This document shows, in pieces, positions 9,976 to 22,690 of a stretch of 64,000 nucleotides of DNA. The stretch spans positions 43,385 through 107,384 of the forward strand of contig MNCI01015616.1 in assembly GCA_015680685.1 (NCBI GenBank). Direction: 5' to 3'. Source of the stretch: Gnetum montanum (lineage: Eukaryota; Streptophyta; Gnetopsida; Gnetales; Gnetaceae). The position numbers were made by a program, and so were the translations under genes. The notes beneath the pieces were generated by a model, which was not told the origin of the DNA, ran no database searches, and was given only the letters and a program-made list of their open reading frames with translations. Within the stretch, counting starts at the first letter, position 1, and every line of letters begins with the position of its first letter.

Positions 9976-10467
9976 ATCCTAAAATTAGTCATGGTCAACA
10001 TGTTCTAGGTAAAGCCATTTGAAAGAGATTAGTCTTTTGCTTATCCATCATCTCCTAGGATCCACCTTGGTGGGATAAGCATTAAGCCTCTAGGTGATGA
10101 CCCATTTTTTGTAAGTGAGGGTTAACATGTGAGGTGCCATATAGAAATTTATCTCATAATTAATTCAACTACCCAAAAATTTTAAACTAGTAAAACTAAA
10201 GAGTTGTAAATAAAGCTTAGAAATGATTTGGTATAATAAGGTTGATAATTTTAATTTTTATTATTTTTGTTAGTCTCAATCATTATGTCATAGACCCTTG
10301 ATCCTCATCCTCAGCTACTACACTACAAAATCCTCTTTATTAATAAATTTTTTTCTACTTGTTCAAAAAGAAAAAGAAATATGCTTGAAAATTTGGAGGG
10401 AGGATACATGCTAATCCTAGAAATATTTTCAAGGCACCAATTCTTACAAAATCATCATCTTTGGCAG
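9976..10467 (+). other. Probable intron 1 remnant of MATE pseudogene 1
   Basis: AT-rich, with no recognised gene. It lies between the edge of element B and the acceptor of exon 2 (TTTGGCAG at 10460-10467). By analogy with copy 2, where element C sits in intron 1, elements A and B probably sit in intron 1 of copy 1, with exon 1 beyond the left edge. Confidence 0.4.
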
Positions 10468-12770
10468 ATCTGGGCAAGCAAGCTTAGCAAGTGACTTAGA
10501 CACATTATGTGGACAAGAATTTGAAGCAAAACAATACCAATTGCATGGTGTTCTCATGTAGAGAGTAGTTTTTGTTCTATTTTGTGTAAGCATAACTCTT
10601 TCAACTATGCTTTTGTACATGGAAAACATTCTTGTAACCTTTGGCCAAAATCCCTTCATATATTTTAATGAGGGGCAGATGCAAAATGGTTGATTCCAAG
10701 ATTGTTTGTACATTTCTTTCTTTTTCCATTGGAAAATTTTTTTAAAACACAAAGCATTGTCATGTCAACTATGTTCACATATGATTTTTCTTTAATTGTC
10801 CATACACCACGTTGTTGGTTCTTAGTATTCAAAACTAGATTGAAAATCAAAGGTTCAACTTTGTCCATAGGCATCTCTCATTGGTCTAATGTAGCAGTTC
10901 TTTCATTGTACATTAGGTTTTGTAATGCATGCAAGAAGACACGAGCACCCATCACAAAAGAGGCATTCCATGACATAAAAGAAGTTCTCAAGGTTTTTAT
11001 CCCTGTTGCAGTTGTGACATGGTAAGAATTTTTTTTATATTTTCCATAGCTGACAAGTTTTAGGATTTTTCAGCCTAATTATATTTCACCAGAAGTAATG
11101 GTCCTAGGTAAATATGTGCTATTCTATACAACCATTGGTTATAGCTTTTTCAATTTCAGTTAATGAGTGTGCATAAAAGTTTTTTTAAAAAACATGTTAG
11201 TTGTTTATATATCAAAATTTGGCATATTTTTTTTGGTTCCTTAACATTGTTTTGAATTTGAACAATTTGGAATGGTGGTCTTATGAGATCCTTTTTTTTT
11301 GTCGGGCTTATTACCTAATCCAGAGCTTGAGGCAGCAATTTTTAACATTTGATCAAAATACGTATGTTTTGATAGGAATTTTTGGATCCTTCACTTTCAA
11401 TAATTTCACTTAACAATCTAATGTTTCTTGCACTCTATTCTTTGCACTTTTAAGTCTTAATACTATTTCATTTGCATTTATGATTGGCTTTGGAGTTGGC
11501 TCAACAGCAAGGTTGTTACATACCCTTTTTAAATTTTTATGATTTTTACCAATCCTTACAACTAATAGATTCTCTACAAAAGAGTAACACATGGATATTT
11601 GTTAGATTTTGGAAGATAATATCTATTTGCAAATTCCATCATTGAATTTTCATTTTTTAAGCCTCATCAAGTTGAAGTATTTTAAGTTGCATTTGAAACA
11701 CAAGGATTTCCAATGAGCTAGGTGTTGGAAATAGTCAAGATGTAGTACTAGCAACATGTTTTGCCATGTGTTTGTCATTCACAGAGGTTTTAATTAGAGA
11801 AATCACATTAATCTCTTCGAAAAATGATTGGGGTCATTTATTTAATAATGATTCTGATGTCATTTATGATACGAAGAACATGATGTCGATACTTTTAGTG
11901 TCAACCATGTTGGAAGGATTTCAAGTTGCTTTGTCAGGTGAAGAAGACTTCAAAATACATTTTCCATTAATATTTTGAATCCCTTGGTCTTCCAAACCCA
12001 AACAATGTAATGTTAGTTTACATATCATGGTTTCTCCATCATAAGATTTTTATTTAAAAAGATCATAAGAAAACATTTACATAGATAATTAACCATATCT
12101 ATTCAAATGGTTATGAAACATCTCTTTAACAATACCAACATTTTACAGGTATAGCTAGGGGATGTGGGCTGCAAAGATGGGGTGCTTTTACAAACTTGAC
12201 AACTTACTATGCTATAGACATATCTTTAGCTACTATCATGGCTTTTATTCTCCACCTTGGTGCAAAGGTTTGTAATCATTCTCCATCTGTAAAGTAGGAT
12301 TTTTGTTTTCAACAAGTTGTCCATCCAATATTACTCTATTTTATATGCATATTGAGCTTGTGGTAACCTTAAATTTCTTAAAGTAGAAACTAAATTATGT
12401 GCAAGTTAGTATACTAGGTTATTTGTTTATTTCTTTTATGCTATTAGGGACTCTGGATAAAAATCCTAGGAGGTGATCTTACCTAAACAATTTTACTTTC
12501 TCTAGTAAATTTTTTTCATAATTGGAATAAACTGGTTAGTAGCTTTAACATGTCTATAAATTTTCAATAAAAAAACTAAACAAGAATAAATAAGTCTGTA
12601 ATGTAACCTAAGAAAACAAACTGATTTATGCTAACATGCTATTTTTGTACTAGGCAATGGCCAGATAAAGAGTATGTGAATCTACATTGCCTACAAAGGA
12701 ATCAAAAAACAAAGTTGTGCGAAGACCTTGGGAATGCTATCATGTCCAATTTTGTGACTTTCCAAGCTAA
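10468..12770 (+). pseudogene. MATE/DETOXIFICATION transporter pseudogene 1, exons 2-8
   Basis: MATE proteins are twelve-helix membrane antiporters that export metabolites or toxins in exchange for H+ or Na+. Seven exons fit the family by eye: 10468-11021 (DTLCGQEFEAKQY; KTRAPITKEAFHDIKE), 11266-11351 (LEWWSYE, then LSGLLPNPELEAAIFNI after a frameshift in a T run), 11455-11511, 11704-11937 (RISNELGVGNSQD), 12149-12267 (GIARGCGLQRWGAFTNLTTYY), 12448 to about 12536 (GLWIKILGGD) and 12654-12770. Most junctions keep GT/AG. Defects: TAG after HGVLM in exon 2, the exon 3 frameshift, a mutated exon 3 donor, TAA in exon 7 and TAA in exon 8. Exon 1 is not in the window. It is not functional as read. 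Confidence 0.9.
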
Positions 12771-13226
12771 TGCATAAAAAATAGATAAATAAGGAAAACT
12801 TAAAAAAAATTGCAAATATGATAAAATGCTAAATTTCATAAGCTCTATGTCCCAAAGTACTTCGCTAAGCACTCATGTTATAGCATTTATTAAATAATTA
12901 AAATGAAAATAATAACTTTGCTCTGTATCTATAATTAGCTTCCAATTACTAAGCAATCTCTCAATTTCATCCCAGGATTGTTTAAGACAAAGAAGATTTT
13001 TAAAAGCTCCTAATTTAGATTTTCACTAAAACTTAATCCCCTATTAATCCATATCCATTGGCAAATGATGCTATTGTTATACATTATTTAGGAAATTTAA
13101 AAAAAGTACCAGTAGTACAACATAGACAACAAGTAACATAAGGTTGCAATACAATAAAATTTCTTTTTTTATTGAAGTGACTAAATAAAGCTAAACTAAG
13201 GCACCCTTGGACCAATTTAAAATGAG

Positions 13227-13300
13227 GTGTTAGCTTTAGTGGTAAGTGGTAAGAGTCATGGTCTGGTAACCTTAGGTTATATGTTCCATTCTTGTGAGCA
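13227..13300 (+). repeat. tRNA-like (SINE-type) sequence, possible
   Basis: GTGTTAGCTTTAGTGGTAAG resembles a pol III A box. GGTTATATGTTCCATTC, about 40 bases further on, resembles a degenerate B box. No clear target duplication or long tail is seen. It could be a decayed tRNA-derived SINE or chance. Confidence 0.3.
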
Positions 13301-15517
13301 AGTTAGAAATTAAAGAAAAATCTATAAAAGCGGTTTTAAAAATATTTCATATGATAAATCCAAGTTTCAGTTTAAGTAAAATCACCATAAATAATTAAGA
13401 TATGATAAATTGAGAGCTACTAGAGACTTGTTATTCAATGTGTATTGTAGATGAACTTGAAGACTTGTGTTGAGGACTTTGTGGATTCTTGTTTTTATCA
13501 ATTATATAAAGAATTTCACCTTCTTATACTTTTCCATCTATTTTGGCATCAAGTTGATTTGAGTTTGGGGAGTGATTCCATCCATACAAATTTATTCAGA
13601 AATTATACCAGAATAGTTATGGCCTAGGATATCATCTTTGTAAAAAAAATATTATAAAAAAGTGTTGTAAAAATTTCCAACAAATTATTGCAATAGAATA
13701 TACCTTGCATTCAAACTATAATATGGATCTACAAAATATTTTTCCAATTTGTGAAAAAGACAAGGTTCAAGCTCTAACATGGATGTGAGTAGTTGGAATC
13801 CATATTGATTGGAGGCAATGTATGAGCTCTAGTGCAAACACAAGCATGAGCAGAAACTTCAAAAAGCATCATAAATTCTAACGACAAGCATTGGCATACC
13901 ATCTAAATTCTACAATTTCATGAGTGCATTATACTTTGCTTTTCCAACTTCAAGCATGAGGAAGGTTACTAGCAATAGCTCAGCTGCTTCTAGCACAATC
14001 TTGACACCCATGTTTGATGGTGGTATAATCTACTTGAGTTGATAATGATGCTAAAGGTTCCAACACTAGCATAAACATCATACTTCATTATCAAAGTTGT
14101 TATCTTCAACATTTTCGCTTTGCATCATGACTCTGCGTCAAAAAATTTCAGTTTTGAAAGTAACTGTCTAATGTTTGGACAACAATGCCATTTGAACTAA
14201 TCTAAAAAGGTTAAAAGTGGTAATGTCAACAATAAAGTGTGAAATTTCTTATTAATCATGCTATGATCAAAAAGCTTCATGCCATGAAAGCACCTAGTAA
14301 TTTATCATTTGGGCGACACCAGTCTATCAGCTCTCAACGAATGTAACCAGCATATATCACATATATGGTATTTAATCTAGTTTATATTTTTCTTAACTTC
14401 ATTCATACATAGAAAATAATATTAGTTTAAACTCAAAGCAATGATTTAAGGATATGATACTTTAGAAAGTTTTAATGACATAAAATTCTTTCATGTAGCC
14501 AATATGATAGTTTAGAAAAACTTGACTATGTTAGATTGCTATAGCCCTTTAGATCACAAATCTAAATTGCATATCACAAATTACATGCTCTAGCCAAGTA
14601 AATAGTGCCTCACTAATGTTGTTTAGAATGTTATTATATGGTAAACCATAATCATAAAAAACAAAGATTTTATCAACCATTATATAATTTCAAACCTCTT
14701 TACTAATGTCTACATTTTAATGAAAAAGTCTTTTAAAAAAATTCACATCTTTTTGTTCAGGTGAAAGGTCTACCTAAGAGGCTAAGAATTTGATGACTTT
14801 ACATCTTGGTACTAGTTGTACTTCGTCAACCTTGGCATTAATTGGTCATTACCATTTCAAGATCTGTTGAAATTTTAATTTGTCACAGATATTTCCTAGG
14901 AAAACTAAACAAATCCTATATACATGGCAATGAAAGTTGTAGTGTAAAGTAGTATGAGTGCAACGCCTATGATAAAAATGCTTTATGCTTTGCTCGAAGA
15001 TGCATCAAATTTGAGTGCACTTGAAAATGTTCCATTGTAGTTGAAAGTAGAAATAAGGGAGGATCCAAGTGGACTTGAAGCCACTCTCTCTCACATGGAG
15101 TCTTCCTAGATTTGGCTGGAGTGAAGGGCTTCAACAAGAATTCCATGAAATAAAGAGAATCCAAGGCAAGGAAGCCTATGACACAAATCCAAAAGCTATC
15201 AATATTTAATCAAATTTTATTTTCTACTTTTATTAGAGAAGCTTCGTAAACTAGACCCATTTTATTGGAATAAGGTTAGGATGATGATGATGGTGATATT
15301 ATAGAAACTTGTAAAGAACTTTGGTTTTGTATTGTATTTTTCTTTGTGCCTCCAATCTATGTTTCTGTTGCACCCATAATGCATCTCATCTTGTTGACAA
15401 GGTGATAGCAACAACTTACATGATTCAATGCAATCAAGTTTCAAAATGAAATTAAGAAATCAGTTGTGGGTGAGTGTTAAACTTATTATGTTGATCCAAA
15501 GGTGAACTACCAATGAA

Positions 15518-15895
15518 GGGCCTCATTCTTTAAGGCTAAATTATATTTCATATTAGAAAAAAACTCCATGAAAGGATTCTAAAACTGATGTGGTTTGATG
15601 GATCTAAGAAGTACTAAGTAAATGTAAGTAAAAATTCAGTTTTATTTTAGGTTTCATTTTCATAACCCTTTAGAAAGTTTCTGTTTCAATTTCATAATCC
15701 TTTGAAGCCCTTGTTATTCATGGGCTTCATTCTATAGCACTAAATTATATTTCTTATTGTAAAAAAAATTTCAAGAAAGGCAGTCTAAAATTGGTATAGT
15801 TTGATATACCAAAAAGTCCTCAATGAATGTAAGAAAAAATTCAATTTTAGTTTTGGTTTTGGTTTAAGTTTCCTAACCCTTTTGTGGAGGCCTGT
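15518..15895 (+). repeat. Degenerate direct duplication, period about 204 bp
   Basis: GGGC(C/T)TCATTCT…CTAAATTATATTTC(A/T)TATT recurs at 15518 and 15722. Collinear matches continue (ATGTAAG.AAAAATTCA.TTTTA, CATAACCCTTT/CCTAACCCTTT). Confidence 0.6.
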
Positions 15896-16620
15896 TCTTC
15901 CTTACTAAAGGATAGATAATATAAAGTCAAATAATATTTTCTCAAATTGTTTAATCCTATGTTACACATGATTTCAATTTTTTATGAAGAGAAAAGATTC
16001 TCTCTAGTCAAAGTATAAATATATATATTATAAATACACATCTAAACTAGTTGGGATAACTTACATGAAAATAAATGCATATGAAATATAAGCAAGAAAT
16101 TAATCTTAATTAAGGTTACACTGCAGATAATGACTTCCCCTTGTTTACTCTTTACCTTTTACCTTTTGTAACCATTTCAAAACTTGATGTATTTTCCAAA
16201 AAAATTAAGTTGTTGGTTTTTTCTAACCTCTAATGAATCTCAAATAGTTTCTTCATTAATAAAATTTAATTTTAACCATCAAAAATAATAATGTTTATAT
16301 GCGATTTTTCTTGGAAACTTCTGGCTCCTGCACTACATAAAAAAATAATGACTTTTAAGAGATTCTAGGGTTGACAACTCATCTCCCATGAATAAAATAC
16401 AGGTCTATCTTTTTCTTTCTCTATATAAGAAAACAATTTCAAAGTGTGCATCTCAAGATTCAGAAGGTAGATGAAATGCTACTGGAAAAATCGATGAATT
16501 AGAATTTTGCAAATTGAATCAAAAGTTTTGAAAATTAGAGTGTCTTAGAATTTTAAGTAATTACAGAGTTGGCATTTTGAAATATCAAATACAGTTGTAT
16601 ATACAATGGTACAAGGTACA

Positions 16621-16972
16621 ATAATTACTGCTGCATAGCTATAGTTCGAATATTGTTGGAGTGAAGGTACCCCTTAGTATTTACTATTTATTTTGTTTTG
16701 TCTCTTTTCAAGTAAATGCATTGAATTTTTTATAAAATATCTCTTGATAACAATAATTACTATTGGAGAGCTATAGTCTAAATATTGTTGGAGTGAAGGC
16801 ACCCCTTAGTATTTACTATTTATTTTGTTTTGTCTCTTTTCAAGTAAATGCATTGAAATTTTCTAAAAAAATTCTTGATAACAATAATTACTGCTGCACA
16901 ACTATAGTTCGAATATTGTTGGAGTGAAGGTACCCCTAAGTATTTACTATTTATTTTGTTTTGTCGCTTTTC
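16621..16972 (+). repeat. Tandem repeat, 131-132 bp unit, about 2.7 copies
   Basis: Copies start at ATAATTACT near 16621, 16753 and 16884. Each contains GAATATTGTTGGAGTGAAGG (or a near match) and CTATTTATTTTGTTTTGTC. The third copy ends at 16972. Copies differ at few positions, so this array looks younger than its surroundings. Confidence 0.85.
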
Positions 16973-18057
16973 TTGTCACTATCTTTGTTCTTGAAAAATA
17001 GAGTTGCAGCTTGCTTCTTATTTTTCTTTCCTTTTAATTTTTTTTCCAAATGTTACAGTAAACTTAAAAAATTTGGAGAATTCCTAAAACATTTGGAGAA
17101 TTCTAAAAATTTTCACTAATTCAAATTTGAAAGGATTTTTCAAATAAAAATATATATTTTTGGCTTTTGAAATTTTGTTGCCAAATGAAAATACACAAAT
17201 ATACAATTACTTTTGGTTTTGATAGCACCTTTCATAATTATGGTTTAGTAAGTATGCTAGCATAAATAATGTCGTGGAAGACAAACAAAATTGTGTAGCA
17301 CCTGGACTTTAATTAATCTTGCTATTGTACCAATTGCAGACAACCACACCTGAAATTGTCTTAAGAGTTCTTGACTTTCTATATTTTTCTTGTCCCCTTG
17401 ACACAATGTTTTTGTCTTATGCAACAAGACTGCACATGTTTACTGCAAAGTACATGTCAAAGATGATTAGAGTTGTTTCTTTTGGATAAAACAAATTGAA
17501 AAACAAACAGACAAACAGACAAAAATTATTTTCTAGCAACAGAGGAATCGTTGGTTTTAGGCTTTTAGCCCTATAGAAACTAGGACTACACCTGTTTATT
17601 GAAACATTAGTCATGTGGGTTCTGAGATATGGAGAAAAAAAAATTCTTTCTACCACTTGATGTTAGATTTTTTATGGTTTGATTCTTATCTAGCATTAGA
17701 CCAAACAAGCCTTTAAATATTCTGATATTTGGTTAACAACTGAAATGGATTTTTCATAGATGGTTTGCTTTGTGGGGGATTCACCAAAACCCATGTTTTC
17801 AAATGGGCCAAGACACATGATTTTGTTTGTTTCCCTACTTTTTACTAAAATGGCTGTTCAGTTTATGAAGTCACATGAACCATGGATGAAGTAGACCTCT
17901 ATAGAAATTGGATAGGGGTTCAAGTGATGGCTTACGCTCTCTTTCTTATATAACCTTATGTAGACATTACAAGAAATCTCAAGTCATACAACATTGGATT
18001 CTAGAATGAGCCTTTGTTAGAAATCTTTTTGTTTGAAGCAAAGTTGGTATATTTTGG

Positions 18058-18191
18058 GTAATGAGGTTAAGAAGTAGCTGGTAATGGTAGTTCCCATGAT
18101 TGGGATAATTGTGGGGCATCTTAGTGAACTCTCACTTTCTAGTGCTTCTCTTGCTACATCATTTGCCAATGTTACTGGTTTCAGTCTCCTA
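18058..18191 (+). pseudogene. MATE/DETOXIFICATION pseudogene 2, exon 1
   Basis: Reads NEVKK, stop, LVMVVPMIG, then VGHLSELSLSSASLATSFAN and VTGFSLL, matching the first helices of plant MATE proteins. Relative to the family about 14 residues are missing between the PMIG and VGHL blocks, where a helix would normally continue. It ends at CTCCTA|GTACGC. Joining to exon 2 at 29358 keeps the frame and gives SLLCGMACALETLCG. The start codon is not identified. The rest of the gene lies 11 kb downstream, beyond element C. Confidence 0.85.
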
Positions 18192-18938
18192 GTACGCTTC
18201 TTCCTCTTCTCTTTGCCTACTATTTTCCTTATATTCAATTTAAATATGCATATATATATATATATTGAAGTTATGATTTCTAGAAAATATGTTATATGGA
18301 ATAATGAAGTCTATAAAGGACAATAATTTACTGTAGCTAAGTTTGAATTGTCAATCTAGATCTATTTTTGTTAAGTAGGATGATTACAAGGTGTATATCT
18401 TATTTAATTTGGTGTAATACTTTCATTATGCAATAATGAGAATATTAGGTCAATACACCTATGTATGGATATGTTTTATGTTTTTTTCTTTTGTTTTGTT
18501 TTGTTTTATTTTAATACATCTTTGGATCTATATTGATCACCTTAAGGATAATTATATTTATAACAATACATATAAATATTATTTTATTTACAAAAGAACA
18601 AATGAAAGAACATATAAACCACCATCCGCATTCGTTTTTTAAATATGTATCTAAACAACATTATTCAAGTTATAATTCCTCCAAATATAAATGTGTTTGA
18701 TTCTTCTAAATTCCTTTAACAGGTAAATTAGGCCATGCATTTAATCCTACAACTTAATGGTTAAGACATTGGTATGAAGAGTTCCTATGCTATCATCTAT
18801 AGCTCTTGGAATTAAATAACTGAAACAGTAAAATCAATTTATCATAAACATTTTTATTTGATGCATAAATATTGGTGAAATTAGATCATAAGCATAAGCT
18901 TATATTGTAACCTTAAAATAAACTAAATTAGAAGCTAT
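18192..18938 (+). other. Intron 1 of MATE pseudogene 2, left part
   Basis: AT-rich sequence with a short TA run near 18251-18266. There is no gene. A weak tRNA-like A-box match occurs near 18750. Confidence 0.5.
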
Positions 18939-18943
18939 ATGGG
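18939..18943 (+). repeat. Left target-site duplication of element C (ATGGG)
   Basis: ATGGG precedes the first LTR base and recurs at 29233-29237 directly after the last LTR base. Confidence 0.85.
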
Positions 18944-19959
18944 TGATGAGAGCGATTACTCTAGCAATTATTCTAATTATTAGAGCAGTTACTCTAGTGG
19001 TTACTCTAGCAGTTACTCTAATTATTAGAGTGGTTACTCTAGCGGTTACTCTAGTGGTTATTCTAATTATTAGAGTCGTTACTCTAGTGGTTGCTCTAGT
19101 AGTTATTCTAATTATTAGAGTGGTTACTCTAGTGGTTGCTTTAGAAATTATTCTAATTATTAAAGCAGTGACTCTAATTATTAGAGTAGTTGCTCCCAAG
19201 CCTATAAATACAATGCCCAGGCACACAATTGGAAGAAGTCTTTTAGTAGTCAAGTAGTGAAACTCTTGTAGTCTATTTGAAAGTTAGAGTATTTGACAAG
19301 TGCCTGCAGCAAGAGGTCTAAGTGTAGATGGATCTTTATTGAGCATTATGTAGCTGAGCACACCTTGTGTATGACAATAAAGACAAGCTCTTTGATTCAT
19401 CCTTGTAGCACTTGAGATTTTTTTTCTTATGCATTTCTTTTATTTTAATTTTTATGCATTTATTTTATTTTATGCACTTTACATTTTTGTTATTATCATA
19501 GCAATTCATTTTGATCAATTAAGCAAATCATTAAATTACACTAGCACGACTGCTTCAAGCATGCATGTAATGCTTGGTAACCTAGTAACGATTAGCGTTT
19601 GGTAATCCCAATAGTTTTGCACTGGTTCAAGATGTGTATGGCAAGTGGGAACATATGCTTGTGTTAGGATTAGTTAGAACTTAGTTAATGAGTTGTTAAG
19701 TTAAATTAGTCACCTAGTTATCTCTCTCTTTCCGTACTAGTGCAGGACATAAAAACATAAAAGCTATAAAAATCATATGCCTCAAGCTTACTTAACCATA
19801 CAATCGTAACATACAGGTAAGCTTGGGAAGACAATGATCAACCAACCCATCCTTGTTCCACAAGAGTGCATAAGCAATTAGTCCTTGGAATTTGACTAGA
19901 TCATGTGTGAAATGCTCGTATTTGTATGGTTGAGTGTAGGGGTACCTCACTGCTTATCA
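18944..19959 (+). repeat. 5' LTR of element C (1016 bp)
   Basis: TGATGAG…CTTATCA ends, a TATAAAT box at 19203, CAATAAAGACAAGC near 19375 and GGGTACCTC near the 3' end. U3 is filled by a 45-bp tandem array (separate entry). Confidence 0.9.
18950..19190 (+). repeat. 45-bp tandem array with 15-bp palindromes in U3 of element C
   Basis: The core ATTATTAGAG (or a near match) starts at 18976, 19021, 19066, 19111, 19156 and 19177, giving steps of 45, 45, 45, 45 and 21. The full CTCTAATTATTAGAG has 7-bp inverted arms around one central base. Because 45 is a multiple of three, long low-complexity open frames appear on both strands; these are not genes. Confidence 0.9.
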
Positions 19960-19979
19960 TTGATGTCGTTACTGAGGAC
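19960..19979 (+). promoter_or_regulatory. Primer binding site of element C (decayed)
   Basis: TTGATGTCGTTACTGAGGAC follows the 5' LTR. It is a decayed match to the tRNA-Asp complement seen better in D, E and F. Confidence 0.55.
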
Positions 19980-20095
19980 TTAGTTTTTTGTGTGCTAACT
20001 AGAACATAGAAAATAATTCACATCATTGGAATGAACCCTTTGGGTTGGTTGAGAAAATAATAAACAAAAATACATTGCACACTAAACAGAAAAGT

Positions 20096-22690
20096 ATGTC
20101 TTCTTCTTCATACGAAAACGCCTCACCACCTAGGTCTGAAATAGGAAATAGTCAACGACATAATACACATGACGTTGATCCGCCAGCCCCTTAACAAGTT
20201 TGAGTGGTATATATTCATCCTGATGAGTATATACCAGACTTCATCTTTATCCTCCATCAAGATGAACAATTGCGTTGGTGAGACTTAGAAGGTAACATAG
20301 TGTTACCTCCTGATCGTTTAGTCCCAAGCATGCTTCTTCATGTCCACACATGAATTGACATGCTGCACTTACATGTAGAATATGTTGTGCAAGACCATGA
20401 TTCGAGAGAATACCATCCCACGGAGGCACAACATCAAAGGAATTTGCAACATGAGAGACATCATAAGTCTTTGAAGGGTAAGTGGTTGTAGGATGTCCCA
20501 CATGTCTTAGGAAAAAATGAGGGTGATGAACCTACCTCAAGCAGCTGCCCACACAATGATGTTCCTTCCCTTGACTTTGGCCAAGGGGTTGTGTATCAGA
20601 ACCTTCATTCCACTATTCATAATCTAGGTTCTGATACCCATGGGCACAAAGGATCCAAAAAAGGAACATAGACACATGATAAAGATGGACATTTTGATCA
20701 CAATCACAATTGGGGCTAAGGCCATAGAAGAGAAGGTAGCAGACATCATCATGGTGATGGTTCTCCTTCTTCTTCAGCTTCATCATCTCCTTCACCCTCT
20801 CCTTAAATATCTAGACATGTTCATAAAGAAAAAGACCATGGGGATAAAGTTAGGCAAAGTGGAAGTCATAGACGAAACAACCAGGAAAGGGGACGAGGGC
20901 ACTCTAGAGAGTCACAACATAGAAGAAGGGAGAGTAGGAAACATCGTAGGCATCATAGATGCCATGGATGAGACGATCATGATGAACCCCTACTCACTAC
21001 TTGAGGTATGTTGGACATAACTGAGGCTGTTGGAATTCCAACAAGGCACCAGAAAGATAGTAGGATCAAGAGATTAGATATGAACAATATCCCATGATTT
21101 GAAGGGGGATACAACGCTGATCCTCAGAATCACTTACAAGCATTCCATGATGCGTGTGCCTTACAAAATATAGAGAAAAAATGGAAAAAACTTAAGTTAT
21201 TTCCACGGACACTATTTAAAGAAGTGGAAAGTCGGTATCAGTCTTTAGAATTGGAATCCATTTGTAGGTGGAGTACAATGTTAGAACTATGTAATGACAA
21301 GTACCAAACGTACTCCCAAGTGTATAACTTGTGAAAACAAATCCAAGGCTGGAAACAAGGAGGACATGAACCCTTGGATGCTATCATGGGATGATATTAT
21401 GCATTGTTACACCATTGTCTTGTCTTGTCCATGGTTATTCACAAAGGGATCAACTGTGCCATCTCATGGATGGGCTTAGGCATGAAACGAGAAGAACCCT
21501 TGGGAATTATGCCCAAGGAAGACTATCTAAGGTTAGGTCCCATCAAATTTAAAGACTATTGGAGCAAGTTGCTAAGGAAGAAGGTGAGCTATGGAAGAGA
21601 GAAAGTACAAAAAGGTATAACCAAGATCCTTCCCTCTGGAAGAGGGGAGTAAGATTTTGTGAGGGTGAAGAAGAGTCACCACTCGAAGAGATGGTGTATA
21701 GAAAAAATTTGCCTATCCAAAATTTGACATCAGAAGTATCAGAAAAGGTAGACAAAATGTGGGATTTCCTAGACAATGGATTTCAATCTGTTCTTAAAAT
21801 AGTAGAGGAGTCTAGAGAGTAAGGTAGTGATTGCAAAAAAAGAAAAAAGAGAGAAGCTGAACATGCATGTAGCAAGGGTAAAGACAAAGTTGCTATCATT
21901 GAAGAGGTTGTGGAGTCAGAAATAGAAAATGATAGTGGATGTGAAATATGTCAATATGACCATCCTAAGGGATGTTGCCCTATAATCTCACATCTACAAG
22001 AGCCTGAGGTGTATGCACTCAACCCACGATTGAACAAATGGTAAGCACCCTGAAGATTACCTTACCCCAACGTAACCCAAGACAGTTCCACCAACCCTTA
22101 ATGTATTATCCAAGTGGAACTCCACCACAATTGATTAAGTAATATCAATAGTGGTAGCACCCACAATCATGAGGAATGTCACCACCAAGGTAACAGTATC
22201 CTTATCAGCAACCTGACCTATATGGATATTACGTGCAGTAGCCAATCTCCCCATGTGACTCTACTAGTCACATCACTCATCAACCTCACTACCAAGCCCA
22301 CGAGTATTATGGGACTCCCTCTTCTAGGAGCGATATTCTGCAAGAATATCATCCTTCTCATCTAGCCACATCTCTTCCACCAATAGCTCCACTACTAGTT
22401 ACTCCAGCTATGCAGGGTGAAATCCCTACCTAGCCATAGCAACGTACTGCCACAAGGGTTGTTAACTCTCAACCTACTATTGGTTCCAACAACCACATGA
22501 AGAAAATATCTTTATTTAGAACCAACAATCCAACCAAGCCCTTATAATCACAGGTGGCTGATTCCTTAGACACCTCAATATCAATCAAAACTTTGGAACC
22601 CCCTTCAATTCAATCACCACACTCAATGCATATGGTCATGCTAACACATGTCTTCACTGATTAGATAAAAGCTAGTCACTTTGCTAGAAA
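20096..22690 (+). pseudogene. gag polyprotein of element C (decayed)
   Basis: Gag starts ATGTCTTCTTCT, as in F and E. It is scattered over three frames: an early block like EYIP.F.FILHQDEQ, an acidic/charged mid-region, then GGYNADPQNHLQAFHDACAL near 21100 and further core sequence to about 21480. A DEEDESP-like acidic stretch follows (VRFCEGEEESPLEEMV near 21660). A zinc knuckle at 21940-21978 reads CEICQYDHPKGCC, with one residue fewer between the second Cys and the His than in the usual CX2CX4HX4C. A proline/histidine-rich linker leads to the protease. Many stops are present. Confidence 0.75.

Larger units (their letters stand above)
12771..18057 (+). other. Intergenic region between the two MATE pseudogenes
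   Basis: AT-rich sequence with no gene recognised on either strand. Listed separately are a possible SINE trace (13227-13300), a ~204-bp duplication (15518-15895) and a 132-bp tandem repeat (16621-16972). Confidence 0.5.

Noticed and set aside
10444-10874. Minus-strand open frames over 10444-10874
   Set aside because: They are shadows of MATE exon 2, which reads clearly on the + strand with family motifs.
16621-16972. Possible CRISPR array
   Set aside because: The units are contiguous 132-bp copies without short repeats and unique spacers, and the window is plant nuclear DNA.
18900-19257. Overlapping 104-117 codon open frames on both strands, and the pair at 28195-28519
   Set aside because: They are produced by the 45-bp tandem array in the LTR of element C, whose unit is a multiple of three. 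The predicted peptides are simple Thr/Val/Ile/Arg repeats with no family support.
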